Positions 10,999 to 21,731 are shown, numbered from the stretch's first letter. The stretch is 64,000 nt of DNA from Agarophyton chilense (GCA_030374765.1 JARGXX010000003.1:1364001-1428000); one strand, 5' to 3'. Translations and numbers: made by a program. Notes: generated from the letters alone by a model not told the origin.

Positions 10999-12273
10999 TT
11001 AGCCCTCCTCCCCATCCTCCATGTATTCCTCCTCCGCTAATTGCACATCCACACCCTCCAGATTGCCGAGCGCATTTGCTGTTTGTCTGGAGGCGCGCGC
11101 CCGCTCAAAGTCAGCCTTGGTTTGTTTTGCTGCCTCTTCATCGGCTCGGTTCTCTTCCAGAATAAACTCTTCAAACTTGGCCGCGATTTGGTAGTGCGCC
11201 ACATTCATATCCTTGTCCCACGTCCCATACGCAAAGAACTTAAAGTCGCATGGAAACAGCACCGTTGTCTTCCATTCCAGCAGATCTGCATGTCTCATCC
11301 ATCTTGTGTAGATAGCAAGGAAATCCTGGTAACCTACAAATTGAACCACATGTCGAACCACTCTCAGCTTGGCCTTTTGAAGTTCCGATACAGACATTCG
11401 TTCCCTTACGATTGCAACGAGCTCGTTCTGGATCAAGTTGCAGAACGCCTCCACTTCCCCTGTAAACAATTCGCATTGTTCCCGTACACTTCCGAACCGC
11501 TCTCCAGCCGGAAGTGACGGTGTGAACGAGCCTCGAAGCCTTTCAATACCCGCCAAATGGTGTTGAATACTTCCCCTCGCCTTCATCCTAACGCTTTGGC
11601 GAAGGGAGCCTCGAAGAGGTCCGCCACACGATTCAACCCACCTCATAATCACATGTTCGTCCACCAGCATATATCTCTCGACATACAAAACGAACAACGG
11701 GATCCATTGAAAAAAACGATCTACGGCACGATGTGTCAGCTTTTGGCGGTAGTCGTGCATTACGTAAACCATAGAATGCAGGTCAAGCGTCTCGGCCCGA
11801 AGCGAGTTCAGACCGTGCACAATAAGCTGCGAAGCAGCATCAGCACACTGCCGAATGGCCAATCCTGGATACTTCGCCAAAATCGCTTGCTTTGCAGCGA
11901 TACAACCTCTTCCCGTAGCCGCTCTAGAACCGAATACAGGCTCAGGTTTAGAACCAGCTATCATTTCACAGACACTCTTGGTCCGTGACATACTTCGTTC
12001 AAATGGTGGTTTAGAACTTGTTGACGTAGGAGTCGCGGACGACTTTGCCCTCGAGCCGCGGGAAAACATTGGCCGCGACGAGTTTCTATCTGTGTTGTCC
12101 GAGGGAGTTGAAGGGGCTTTCCGAGAGGAGAGAGTGCGGAAAAATCCTGACCTCCGCGTTGTGCTCCTCTTCGTGGGAGGGCAATTGCGGTCGCCATTGA
12201 ATGAGAGAAAGGTTGCGGATGGTCTGTCGATGGTAGCAGTTTGACCTTCAGAGAAACTATGAGTATCCGCCAT
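10999..12273 (-). CDS. Unrecognised 424-residue protein with helical C-terminal domain
   Basis: The gene starts at ATG 12273. Residues 1-115 are Ser/Thr/Arg-rich and probably disordered, with basic clusters (PPTKRSTTRRSGFF). Residues 125-385 look like an all-helical domain with many His/Glu/Trp residues: HSMVYVMHDYRQ, YMLVDEHVIMRWVES, SIQHHLAGIERL, MRHADLLEWKTTVLFP. The last 40 residues are acidic and Ala/Glu-rich. The spaced His and His-x5-Glu patterns recall hemerythrin-type (HHE) four-helix metal domains, but the spacing is not canonical and I do not assign it. G+C content and CpG use are visibly lower than in the five genes to the left. I do not recognise the family. Confidence 0.8.
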   Translation of the reverse strand: MADTHSFSEGQTATIDRPSATFLSFNGDRNCPPTKRSTTRRSGFFRTLSSRKAPSTPSDNTDRNSSRPMFSRGSRAKSSATPTSTSSKPPFERSMSRTKSVCEMIAGSKPEPVFGSRAATGRGCIAAKQAILAKYPGLAIRQCADAASQLIVHGLNSLRAETLDLHSMVYVMHDYRQKLTHRAVDRFFQWIPLFVLYVERYMLVDEHVIMRWVESCGGPLRGSLRQSVRMKARGSIQHHLAGIERLRGSFTPSLPAGERFGSVREQCELFTGEVEAFCNLIQNELVAIVRERMSVSELQKAKLRVVRHVVQFVGYQDFLAIYTRWMRHADLLEWKTTVLFPCDFKFFAYGTWDKDMNVAHYQIAAKFEEFILEENRADEEAAKQTKADFERARASRQTANALGNLEGVDVQLAEEEYMEDGEEG

Positions 12274-13155
12274 CCTGTGGATAAACTAATAACTGCTTTT
12301 GCTTGTAGAAACTTCGGGTAAAAGACGAGAGCTGTGGGGAGACAATATTCACAACCAAAACCCACCACTTCGACAATGCGTGACACCCAGCACGATAAAT
12401 AAATTACACAAAGACTCTATGTGGTCGACCTCAGAAACGAAAAGGAGGGTGGCGTGTTGATGGAGAAAGATGTTGGGAGATTTGAAAATTAGAAGGGCCG
12501 TCCAAGTTGTTTGCGCACATATTGGCACGTATGCATTTCTTGGCGCCCGCTAAACACTTTTGAGGAGAGATTCGCCATCGAAACGAGGGGTCGCGCAACA
12601 TCGTTGCATGCATCTGAATTATCCTAGGTCTGCAATTGTTTTCGCATCACGCTTTAGCGTTACGCCCATTTGAGCTCGCCCAATCAGATACTCGAGCGTA
12701 CATACATCAAATCTTCTGTAGAACCGGTAGTCACCTACGAAGGTTGCAAATAGAGCTGCTTTCCATTATATTTTCCTTGACATACCGTCATGTAAGCGTC
12801 GTGATAGCCGTCAGCGGCTCGCAACCGACATTCATTTCCGAAACAGAGCCTCCTAGCTAGGGGTACAGAATTTTCCAATACCTCTACAAAATACTGAAGT
12901 GGAAGTAAACCGGGACGCCCATTGCACTCCTGGCTTAAAAGACGTTCACGGCATGAATTCGGCACTGATGAGCAAACGTTTTTCTGGACAACAGATTGAG
13001 ATGAACTTCGCTTCATACTCCTGAGATGATACCGTATAAAATACAGAGCGCTTGTTCAGATGTACAAAGAGGAAGGCCTCTGGAGTAGAGAGTCAAGACT
13101 GGTCCTCACTTGAGCGTGATAGTATACGAAAAGTTCATCAACTCGGCGTTCAGAT
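12274..13155. other. Intergenic, nothing recognised
   Basis: Moderate A+T sequence with only short unrelated open frames. It holds the promoter of the 424-residue protein gene and the 3' flank of the next minus-strand gene. No RNA gene, repeat or element was recognised. Confidence 0.5.
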
Positions 13156-13788
13156 CTAGTCTGCATTCTTCTTTACTTCTGATCTGATCATTTTCTTCGA
13201 ATGTTGCCGAGCCTTTTCAATGCGTTTGGACTTTTCTTCTGATTCCGAAGCAACCCGAATGGATTCAGCCATCAGCGACTGCAGACGTTCTAGTTCTTCC
13301 TCTATAGGCTTCAGTCTATCCTTCAATATCTTTTGTAGAAAGATGTGGAGCTCCTCTTTCTGAACATGTTCCGTCCTTTGTTCGAGAGGATGGTCTTTGC
13401 TTGGAGATTGTACGGTAGATATTTTTCCAGTTATTGGATCTTTCCCTTCGAACTGGGTTTCATACAATTGGATCTCCGGGTTGTCAAGTAGTGCCACGAG
13501 TTTAAAAAACACAAACATTGCAGCTGGTGGGACTAAAGCAGTGAGAAAGTTGCGAAGATGCCAGTCCCATCGAAGCTTGTAGCGAGGTTGGCGCATCTTC
13601 CCCTGTGGAGCTTGAAAAAGAGCGCGAAATTGTTCAACATTGACGCCTGGATTTGAAGCGATTTTCTTTCCATTGCGTGACGTATACGGCTGAGAAGAAA
13701 GTTGTCTTGGTGATACAGGTGCACGTCGTTGAGGGTGTAGGATCCGCAAAAGTGAGTTCTTGCATCGCCTTAGGCCCAACAAAATCAT
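13156..13788 (-). CDS. Probable organellar single-span membrane protein with coiled coil
   Basis: 210 residues from ATG 13788. The first ~45 residues are rich in Arg, Ser and hydrophobic residues with no acidic residue (MILLGLRRCKNSLLRI...), as in mitochondrial presequences. A single hydrophobic span lies at about 81-101 (FLTALVPPAAMFVFFKLVALL), preceded by KLRWDWH. Residues 135-205 are highly charged and heptad-like, consistent with a coiled coil (KDRLKPIEEELERLQSLMAE). The layout suggests an inner-membrane protein with a coiled-coil tail. I do not recognise the family. A chloroplast location cannot be excluded. Confidence 0.75.
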   Translation of the reverse strand: MILLGLRRCKNSLLRILHPQRRAPVSPRQLSSQPYTSRNGKKIASNPGVNVEQFRALFQAPQGKMRQPRYKLRWDWHLRNFLTALVPPAAMFVFFKLVALLDNPEIQLYETQFEGKDPITGKISTVQSPSKDHPLEQRTEHVQKEELHIFLQKILKDRLKPIEEELERLQSLMAESIRVASESEEKSKRIEKARQHSKKMIRSEVKKNAD

Positions 13789-14278
13789 TTTCAGCCAACG
13801 ATTGTAGCCTTCACCTCAGCAGATCGGCACATACAGAGATGATGAGTCTCGATGTCAAGTAATCGCGTTAAGTATGGTTTGAAAATGCTTTGCAGCATTA
13901 CATCCGCAGTACGACAGGTAGGAAAGATACTGTGGATGTGTACAGGGATGAGGGTACCTTGTCACGGACTTGCATTGCCGCTTCTCTTCTCAGCAGTCCG
14001 CAGTCACCAGAGCACAAAAGGTCTGAGGTATCTTAGTATCTTCTCAAAAGGAGTCTGATGGAGTGTGATACGCACCAAACGAATTACTGAAACATTAAAA
14101 CGACGAAAACGTGGAATGACCCGAAATTTGCCTAGAAACAATTAGTTGGTTTTACGTTGGGTTTAGCAAGGTGCAGAAAACGAGTTCGGAAAGCCGTTTC
14201 TTGAACGCGAGAAGAGATACAGCTTGTATATGTGCTGATAAGAGAGACAAATGTGACGGTAAGGACACTAGAAGCAAC
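13789..14278. other. Intergenic, nothing recognised
   Basis: Spacer between two minus-strand genes, without a supported gene or repeat. Confidence 0.5.
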
Positions 14279-14683
14279 TCAAGACTTGTATTCTTCGGTT
14301 TTAAGAAGTGGAGTAGTTTCCGCTACATCCATGGCTTTGCTAGCTTCATCAGTTACGCCTTTAAGCATATTCTGCGCGGCGTTAGCCTTATCCTGAACTT
14401 TATCAACAACATCACCGACAAATCCGCCCAAGCCCTCACTTTCACCACCTGAACGCGCTTCTGTTACCTGATGGACGGTTTGCGGTAGCGATTCCATGGC
14501 ATTGCTCGCGCTACCGAACAACGCCTTGATCTTCTCGATTATACCCTGCAGCAATCCACTGTCAACGACGCTCTTCCAAATTGCCCTAACTACATCGAGC
14601 AACTGCTTCACAGCATTTTGAATGGCTGGGAGTTCTTCTTGAGCGGTTTGAATAACCGGTTGTGCACGAGATAGCAAAGACAT
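14279..14683 (-). CDS. Small amphipathic-helix protein of unknown function
   Basis: 134 residues from ATG 14683. The chain is predicted almost entirely helical with amphipathic repeats (VIQTAQEELPAIQNAVKQLL; IIEKIKALFGSASNAME) and a Gly-rich bend near residue 80 (SGGESEGLGGF), followed by a second amphipathic helix (VVDKVQDKANAAQNMLKG). There is no signal peptide and no Cys. The pattern recalls lipid-surface or LEA-like proteins, but that is only a resemblance. Existence as a gene rests on a clean ATG-to-stop frame with biased composition. Confidence 0.6.
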   Translation of the reverse strand: MSLLSRAQPVIQTAQEELPAIQNAVKQLLDVVRAIWKSVVDSGLLQGIIEKIKALFGSASNAMESLPQTVHQVTEARSGGESEGLGGFVGDVVDKVQDKANAAQNMLKGVTDEASKAMDVAETTPLLKTEEYKS

Positions 14684-15142
14684 TGTGTCGCGAGATGGTG
14701 AGCTTGTGCTTGCTCCTTGGTGTTCTAATCCAACTCAGAAACACAAATGGCTTGTGTCAAGCGTAGTTGAGAGAGAGGGTTAGCCTCTTGTCTCTTATAG
14801 TTGACCCGCTAGTCTCGAGGCAAAGTGGAGCGAAAATACTCATGCCCCTGAATAAAACTCTTGACGCAGGGACCGCAAATGTCCGTTCAATTTTTCGTTC
14901 GCCATAGCTGTTTTAGGAAGAATAAATACTGCGCGGCACGTCCTGATGAGAAGGAACACTGCTTCTAACGTAGTATGTGTAAGCTAGAGAGGAAGAGAAC
15001 GCAATGTGGGCCCATTGCTATGCATGCCAATGGCAAGGGATCGAAATTGCTTTACTGAAAGATGGTTGTGTGACGAAAACAGATGCACCCCCATGCAGTT
15101 TGCCAGGCGCATTTACTCGGCCAACGAGCATGTGTGGCGCGT
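14684..15142. other. Intergenic, nothing recognised
   Basis: Spacer between two minus-strand genes. No gene, repeat or RNA is supported. Confidence 0.5.
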
Positions 15143-15913
15143 TTATTGGCCCGTGGTGCTTTGACTCTCTAAAAAGGGACATCCACTGCCCAGCAAACTC
15201 TGTCCCTTGTCAAGACAAGACGGGACAATCTCACCGTGCATAGCCTTCATGAATTCTTCCGGCTTGTAGTATATCTCAATGCTTTTTATTTTCAAGTTTT
15301 CATTGAGATCTACCACACCAAATCCAAATAACTCATACTCCTTTCCGTCACCTTTCCGCCCTTTAAACTTTCCGTCTTCGTGAAAGGTAGCCCAATGGCG
15401 CCAGGAAAATGACACTCGTGGCGGAGCGGAGAATACCTTCAGTATCTCCCACGGAAACCCCCCAAGAAACGCACCGCGGAATAACTCGTGAGAACTCTCA
15501 AACGTTTCACGTTCGTTGTCATAAAGCCTTCTGTCAACGCCAGCGAGTAGCCAATTGTAATTTCCAGCTTGAGCTCCTTCTTCGCCTACAAACGTCTTTG
15601 CGCCGTTTGAACACACACGATACGAAGCGTGATGCACGGAATTCCAGTGCTGAAAGTCTAAGTGGGTGGCTTCCATCTCCCAATTCTTTACTGCATTTTC
15701 GACAATACCTTCAAGAGAAGAAGGGTCGTGATTCATGGTCTTGCCACGAAAGTATAACAGATCAGCAACATCATAATTCGGCGGAGGACCTTTCCAGGGA
15801 CGACTGGGATCGATATTGGAGCGTGTTGGTCTCACGAAGGCATGTTTCTCTTTGAAGACTTGTAACTCTTGACGCACCTCCTCGGGGATCATGTGGTGCA
15901 CGGGTTTCATCAT
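15143..15913 (-). CDS. Pathogen-related protein family (plant-type, NTF2/SnoaL-like fold)
   Basis: 256 residues from the ATG pair at 15913/15910; the frame stays open nine codons further upstream without an ATG. The middle part matches the plant pathogen-related protein family in order and spacing: GPPPNYDVADLL, then NWEMEATH, then SVHHASYRVCSNG, GNYNWLLAG, YDNERETFESSHELF, PWEILKVFS, VSFSWRHW and YELFGFGVVDLNENLKIKSI. Plant and fungal members are about 230-280 residues, so this is full length. The biochemical activity of the family is not established; the fold is thought to be NTF2-like. It has no signal peptide. A TATA-like GATATAAG lies about 35 bases upstream of the start. Confidence 0.8.
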   Translation of the reverse strand: MMKPVHHMIPEEVRQELQVFKEKHAFVRPTRSNIDPSRPWKGPPPNYDVADLLYFRGKTMNHDPSSLEGIVENAVKNWEMEATHLDFQHWNSVHHASYRVCSNGAKTFVGEEGAQAGNYNWLLAGVDRRLYDNERETFESSHELFRGAFLGGFPWEILKVFSAPPRVSFSWRHWATFHEDGKFKGRKGDGKEYELFGFGVVDLNENLKIKSIEIYYKPEEFMKAMHGEIVPSCLDKGQSLLGSGCPFLESQSTTGQ

Positions 15914-16971
15914 GCGGAAATAAGGTCTGGTTGAAGGCACAAAAGAGCTTATATCTCTCTGACCAGAGAGCTTCTGTATTCAATTTAAACCTCCAAACCA
16001 AGACGACACGGGAGTCAATGCGGGATTTCGTTGAGCTCCCGCCTCATCTCCGTTCGTATCAGTCGCAGGGAGTATTTGTGACTGACAGACTAGCCCAAAA
16101 ATGGCAGTGACTTCTGACTGACATGTACAATACGTTTCAAAAACATATCCCTGAGTGCCTCTCTATATGTGCCCTATACTGCACACAATATAGATTGGCC
16201 AACATGTCCCCACCAAACATTTTCTTTAAATCTGTAGTAGGTTGTAGCCACTTACTCGTAGGGCGCCCACAGCCCCACGCAAGATGCCATCTGCGATTGC
16301 ATCACAGCGGGCGCAGCTCAATGTTAGTTAGCCTTTTTAGGACTGTTTCCTGAATAGAAACCTCGTAGTTTCACTAAAGACGGCGACCAGAGCCCCTCGG
16401 TAAACTTCAGATTCTATCCACAACCTCTAGCGCCGCAACCTTTCCCACACAATCCAAGCTCACATAACCATTGTTTAAATCTAGTTCTACTTCAGTTTGG
16501 ACTCAACGAGGGCCCTAATGCGCAATCTTCCCATTTCTGTGAGACAATTGTACACCTAAGTGGGAAGCATTAAATACCGAAAGTATCTTTTATGATGGCT
16601 TTACAGCACAAGACACCCAAAACATTTATAGTTGACTGCCTCCTTAGACTTAAACCCAAAGACAACCGACATCTTCGACGTACTCGCTCAGATATATTGC
16701 TAACTCTCAAAGTTCTTTGATTGCCTCGATGCCCTGACCCAGCCTTCTCTTGGCTATCAACAGCACTCTTCTTTTGCATTTTATTCACGTTTTGCATTCG
16801 TTGCGTTGTATCCCTTACCTCGAGATCCTCAGAAACATGTAATACAGCCCCAAAACTATTCTACAATCTGGTGTGCATTCGACCACAAAGCGATGCAGAG
16901 CGCAGCGATCATGTATAAGATGTGGCATGACCACCCTATTCCTCACAGTGATGCAAACAACATGCAAAGTA
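15914..16971. other. Intergenic boundary between genes and transposon region
   Basis: About 1.06 kb of A+T-richer sequence. It holds the 5' flank of the pathogen-related gene and then unannotated DNA up to the Tc1 insertion at its TA target. No gene or recognisable repeat. Confidence 0.5.
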
Positions 16972-17175
16972 CAGTCCTATTCAAAAATATACGCACGAGC
17001 GTGTTTAGCACATATGTAAAGGTTCCAAGACACTCTCAAAGACATAGACGATGTAGCAAGTTTCCGTAGGAAGTTGTATCACTAAATGTACTTCTGTATT
17101 GGTTATATTCCTATTAAATCTCTTGCATTACACAAAATACAATTTCACACGTAGTGCAAAAATATACGCACGATT
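16972..17175 (+). repeat. Left IR/DR end of the Tc1-like element
   Basis: The outer repeat at 16972-16997 includes CAAAAATATACGCACG (16982-16997). The same 16 bases recur at 17157-17172 and are followed by ATT (unit 17157-17175). Two direct copies 175 bases apart in one end are typical of IR/DR transposase-binding sites. Confidence 0.9.
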
Positions 17176-17299
17176 ACAAAAAAAAAAGCGCGCACTTCTT
17201 AGTACTGCGCTCAATGAAATACAAATGTTCATGAGTTTGTTAGAATAAAACAGAACGTTGCTCTACAGTTCACACTGAACAACATATACCATCACAAAA

Positions 17300-18295
17300 A
17301 TGCCTAGAGGCAAGAAACTAACCAGCGAAGAGTAAGCACAAATTATAGCGCTTCACACCGCTAATTTGTCATTGCGAAAAATTGCAAACCAGCTGGGAAG
17401 ATCCAAATCTAGTATCCACGGATATCTGAAACAAAATGCATCTAATATTCAAAAGAAAAGACCCGGGAGGCCACGAAAATTATCCAAACACGATGAAAGA
17501 CAACTAAAACGAACACTCTCAAAACAAAGTTCTTCGGCAAAACGTCTAAAAAATGACTTGCAACTAGAAGTATCGATTTCAACAGTCACAAGAGCAATCC
17601 ATAGACTGGACAAGTTTAAGTATAAGAAGAAAAAATCAGCACCACTAATCACTGAATCTCACAGAATTGCTCGCTTGGAATGAGCCATGCAATACAATCG
17701 ATTTTATGCTAAAGAGTGGGATATGGTTGTTTGGAGCGGCGAAAAAATTTAATGGTGATGGTCCCGATGGCTGGAGCAACTACTGGCATGATCTACGACA
17801 TGATGAAAAGATTTTTTCGAAGCGCAAAAATGGAAGTTTTCGGTTATGATATGGGCTTGCTTCTCTATAATTGGTAAAGGACCTTTGGTTTTCATTGAAA
17901 AAAATATGAACTCAGAGATATATGTGAAGATGTTAAAAGAACATTTGGTACCATTTATTGACATGTATCACTCAGAAGAGCTCTTATTTCAGCAAGACAA
18001 TGCACCGATACACGTTTCAAGGTATTGTAAAGCGTGGTTTAATGAAGAAGCTATTGAGCTTTTGGAGTGACCGGCCCATTCTCCTGACTTGAATCTCATT
18101 GAAAATCTATGGAGTATTCTTGCTTACAGGGTTTACGCAGATAATCGACAATATGAGCAGAAAAATGCTTTAAAAGAAGCTTTATTGAAAGAATGGGAGA
18201 AAATAGACCTCCAAGTTCTTTACCAGCTCCGCAGAGGCATGCCAAAGCGTTGCATGGCTGTTTTGAGAGCTAATGGACGTAAAACAAAGTATTGA
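17300..18295 (+). pseudogene. Tc1-type transposase pseudogene
   Basis: It starts at ATG 17300 (MPRGKKLTSEE) and hits a TAA twelve codons in. The N-terminal helix-turn-helix follows (SLRKIANQLGRSKSSIHGYL), then the GRPR-like linker RPGRPRKLS and a second helical DNA-binding region. Further stops and frameshifts occur near 17681, 17746 and 17848, and a TGA lies at 18068. The catalytic DDE domain is readable in pieces: the first Asp is replaced (VVWSGE at 17726-17743, where SDE is usual), the second motif is QQDNAPIH near 17995, and the third is SPDLNLIENLW near 18081. The loss of the first catalytic Asp and the multiple breaks show an inactive copy. Confidence 0.92.
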
Positions 18296-18330
18296 TACGG
18301 CCTAGGGGTTCTACAGTAAGTAAAATATTA

Positions 18331-18533
18331 AATCGTGCTTTTATTTATGACGAGGGTGGAAAACAGTTGATGCGATGTGCTGCAGAAAATAGATATACAG
18401 TGAGAGGAAACGAGCTTTTAGTGATTTAACAAAGAGAATATACACCACCACACGTCACAAAAGACGTGCTTTTGTCTTTTTAAACGGTTCGGTGGGCGTT
18501 TCGGGGGTGTGCGTATACTTATGAATAGGACTG
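18331..18533 (-). repeat. Right IR/DR end of the Tc1-like element
   Basis: The inner repeat 18331-18349 is the reverse complement of the left inner unit with 16 of 19 matches. The outer repeat 18508-18533 mirrors the left outer end with a few mismatches in a short A/T stretch. The inner-outer spacing (177 bases) matches the left side. Confidence 0.9.
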
Positions 18534-18535
18534 TA

Positions 18536-18973
18536 CTTGAAACCCGTTTTAGAGATTATGACCGCCACTGGACAAACCAAACTTTCAATCAGTAGAATTT
18601 GTGGGATTATTTGCAAGACTGTATGGTACTCGATAGCTGGTGGATGTCCACAAAAAAACCGCGGGAAGCAAATGTTTCCTTACGAGTGACTGTTCTTGAA
18701 AGACGGTGTGGTAAAAGCGATGATCAGAGAGAATTGAGAAGGGGAACGATTTTTGTAGACACGAGATAATATTCCAAATACGGCGGTACAAAAGAAATAC
18801 GAAATCGGCTTGGCAACCATTTTTGCACTCAAAAAATAACAACACAAAAAAACACTAAACAAAAAACAAAAATGCTGTGAACAGCGCCAAAAGAGGGGTA
18901 TGCTCAACATAGAAGCTATAGCTCAAATTTGATTCGTTCAAAGGGTTTAGGTGCTCTTACGTTTATAGTGACT
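18536..18973. other. Spacer between Tc1-like and piggyBac elements
   Basis: About 440 bases with no gene recognised; A+T-rich with homopolymer A runs at 18832-18870. Confidence 0.5.
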
Positions 18974-19035
18974 AGTGTCTACACGCCCGGAGGATTGGCC
19001 TCACCTGAGGCCAGCTTGGCCTCATATGAGGCCAA
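18974..19035 (+). repeat. Left terminal inverted repeat of the piggyBac element
   Basis: It contains the terminal AGTGTCTACACGCCCGG followed by two 16-base near-palindromes, GGCCTCACCTGAGGCC (18997-19012) and GGCCTCATATGAGGCC (19018-19033). A third copy of the perfect palindrome occurs internally at 19419-19434. Confidence 0.88.
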
Positions 19036-19746
19036 ATTTTCCCTTAAAAAGTAACTAAAAATCATGAAGATATGAATTTTCAAATTTAGAGCAGAAAGGA
19101 AGAAAACAAAAATAAAAACCATACATATTTATCGTTGAGAAAAAGCCTCGGGAATCGAGTTAAACAGATATTTAATACTCTTCTTTAAAACGATATACTT
19201 TGGTGTAACAAACTTCAGTAGTCGCAAAAAACAACAAACAAATACATTTGGCCTCAAACTATCCAAAACACATGTCAAAAGAAAATATCTCTTTCAATCA
19301 TCTAGTAATGCATAATTCAAATCTTAAGGCCATCAAAAAAAGATTGTTCAGCAATATGTTCCAGTTATGCAGAGTTCGTAGATTTCATTTATTGCTCAAT
19401 TACAAAGAAATAAAAAATGGCCTCATATGAGGCCAAAATTACGACATCGATAAAATTTGTAAACTTTTTCAATTTCCTTAAATTTTTGTGCCTAGACGTT
19501 GTCAACACTCTCTTTTTTTCTGGCGTCAACCTCAAAGATTACCAACGATCGTCTAAAACCTATAAACAACATCATCTTTACTCCATTTTTTTATAATTTA
19601 TCGAATATTTCATCATCTATATATCCCCGTCATGAGTGGAAAACCGATTAAACACCCATGCACGTTTCATCAAATCAGAAAGAGACTGTAAACGATTCTT
19701 TAGAACGCAATAGAAGACGAAACTGGTTAGTGCAAGTGTTACAAAA

Positions 19747-21731
19747 TTGAACGTTGTTGTCCAAAATAATCGAAGACACACTTTTGTCACGATAAACTTC
19801 GAGTTACCTGGTCACGAGAAAGTTTGCAATCTCAAATTTTGCAATGTGAAAGTCGGGGATTATATCATGGTTCAGGAAACTGCTCAAGAAGCCATCAATT
19901 TCGGCGTGGAGATGAATGGTGCTGCTATTACTAATGAAGCTGTGAACAATGAAGAGCAGCCTACTGTCATGTATGCTGATCATTGTCACATAATGAATCC
20001 GTTGAGACCTCCTACTGTGACAAACAGTGACACGCAAGACAGCCTTGTGGAAGTTCATTCGATGAAATGGACAACGGAAAATGTATCCTTGACTCTGAAT
20101 GGTCCAATGCAAACGCATCAATGGAAATGCACGGGACCTGTTCGATGTTTTATCTCCGCCATTCATACACCTTCGGGACTCTCTCCATACGATTTCTTCA
20201 TGTAGATGTTTCCTGTAGCTCATTTGGAAAAAGTAGTTCGATCTACTGACTCTCGGCTGAAAGGAAAAGGTTTAAAGCAGACTACAGGAGATGAAATTTT
20301 GAATTATTTCGGTTTGATGGTGTTAATGACACGCTTTGAGTTTTCAAATAGAAGATCTCTTTCGTCTAAGGACACGTTTTCTAAATATATTGAATCTCCG
20401 CAGCTCGGAAAGATCATGTCACGAATTCGATTTGAACATATACGGCAATTTATCGTTTTTAGTGGCTCTGAAAAAGATCAAAAATCAGAAAAATGTAGGT
20501 GGTCATGGGTTTCTGAGTTTGTGAAAGCTATAAATGACCATCGGAAACCGTTCGTATCTCCTTCACACACTTTTTGCGTGGACGAAAGTATGTCCCGTTG
20601 GTATGGACTTGGAGGGAACTGGATTGAAATTGGACTTCCACACTACAGTACTCTTGATGGGAAACCTGAAAAGTTGTGAATTAAAGACAGTTTTTTGTAG
20701 AAGGAGTGGAATTTTTCTTAAAATAGAAATCACGATGGAAGCTTCGCAACCAGATGTACAACCTTTTGAATCAGAACATGCGCATGGAACAGCTGTTTTC
20801 ATGAGACTTGTTGGAAATTGGTTCGCAACTGATCGAATCGTTTGTGCCGATTCATATTTTTCATCTGTTGAAACAGCTGAAGAACTTTTAAAAAGAGGAA
20901 TGCGACATATTGAGGTTGTAAAAACAGTCACCAGAAGGTTTCCTATGAAACATCTTTCCGAACATACCATGACGGCACGAGGCCAGCACGTGTCAATGGT
21001 CTCGAAACTGCCTGAACTGGATCGAAAGATGATGTCTGTGCTCTGGGTGAATCGCGAGAAGAGATATTTCATCAGAACTTGTAGCAGTCCCGAACCAGGA
21101 ACTCCCATTTCTCGTGAACGATGGAGGACAAATGATGGAATAACAAAGAAAATTCTGCTTTCCATTGCTATTCTAGAGGTTTGTGAGGAGTACTATTCGT
21201 GTTGTTTAAGAATTGATAGGCATAATAGGTCACGTCAAGATGATCTGAATATGGAAAAGAAGCTTGAAGTGAAACAATGGTCTTTTGGAGTGAATACTTC
21301 TTTGCTTGCAATGTGCGTGGTTGATGCTTTGAATCTTTACAATGGTGCATACGGAAACACATTGAATTTTACACCGCATGATTACTATCGTAATCTCGCA
21401 GACGGATTAATAGATAACAACTGGAATGCTATTCAAACTATGAAAAGAAAATGTAAGGAGGAAGATGAAATAGAAAACCAATATATGGTTGGTACCGGCA
21501 TTCATTTAATGGAAACCAATCGAAAAAGAAGGAAATTGGATGGGTTTTTGACGTCTCAAACAGTTCAACGACGATGCAAAGTCTGCAAAACCACTTACAA
21601 ATCCAAATATGTTTCGTTCAGATTGCAAAAAGTACAATGATATGGATGTTCATATATGTCACATTGGAACCGGTCGTGAGTGTTTTATAGATCATTTGCG
21701 TGACGTTCATCACATTTCGAGCAACGTTTAG
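19747..21731 (+). pseudogene. PiggyBac-type transposase pseudogene (DDE_Tnp_1_7 type)
   Basis: The N-terminal part reads to a TAG at 20203. The same frame resumes with VAHLEKVVRSTDSRLKGKG and holds the first catalytic Asp in CVDESMSRWYGLGG (Asp at 20581). A frameshift near 20667 moves to a second frame with the second Asp in CADSYFSSVETAEELLKRG (about 20849), KTVTRRFPM, and the third Asp in CVVDALNLYNGAYG (about 21323). A last frameshift near 21610 is needed to reach the C-terminal zinc-binding module, CKVCK then DCKKY, HICHIG, REC and DHLRDVHH, ending at the TAG at 21729. The catalytic residues survive but the frame is broken at least three times, so it is inactive. Copies with this motif set are common in algae and oomycetes. 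Confidence 0.9.

Larger units (their letters stand above)
16972..18533 (+). mobile_element. Decayed Tc1/mariner-type DNA transposon, 1562 bp
   Basis: Both ends are defined by terminal inverted repeats beginning CAGTCCTATTCA. They are flanked by the TA target duplication (16970-16971 and 18534-18535) required for this superfamily. The element contains a broken Tc1-type transposase. Each end has a second, inner repeat about 175 bases inward, the IR/DR layout of some Tc1 relatives. It is non-autonomous now. Confidence 0.95.
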
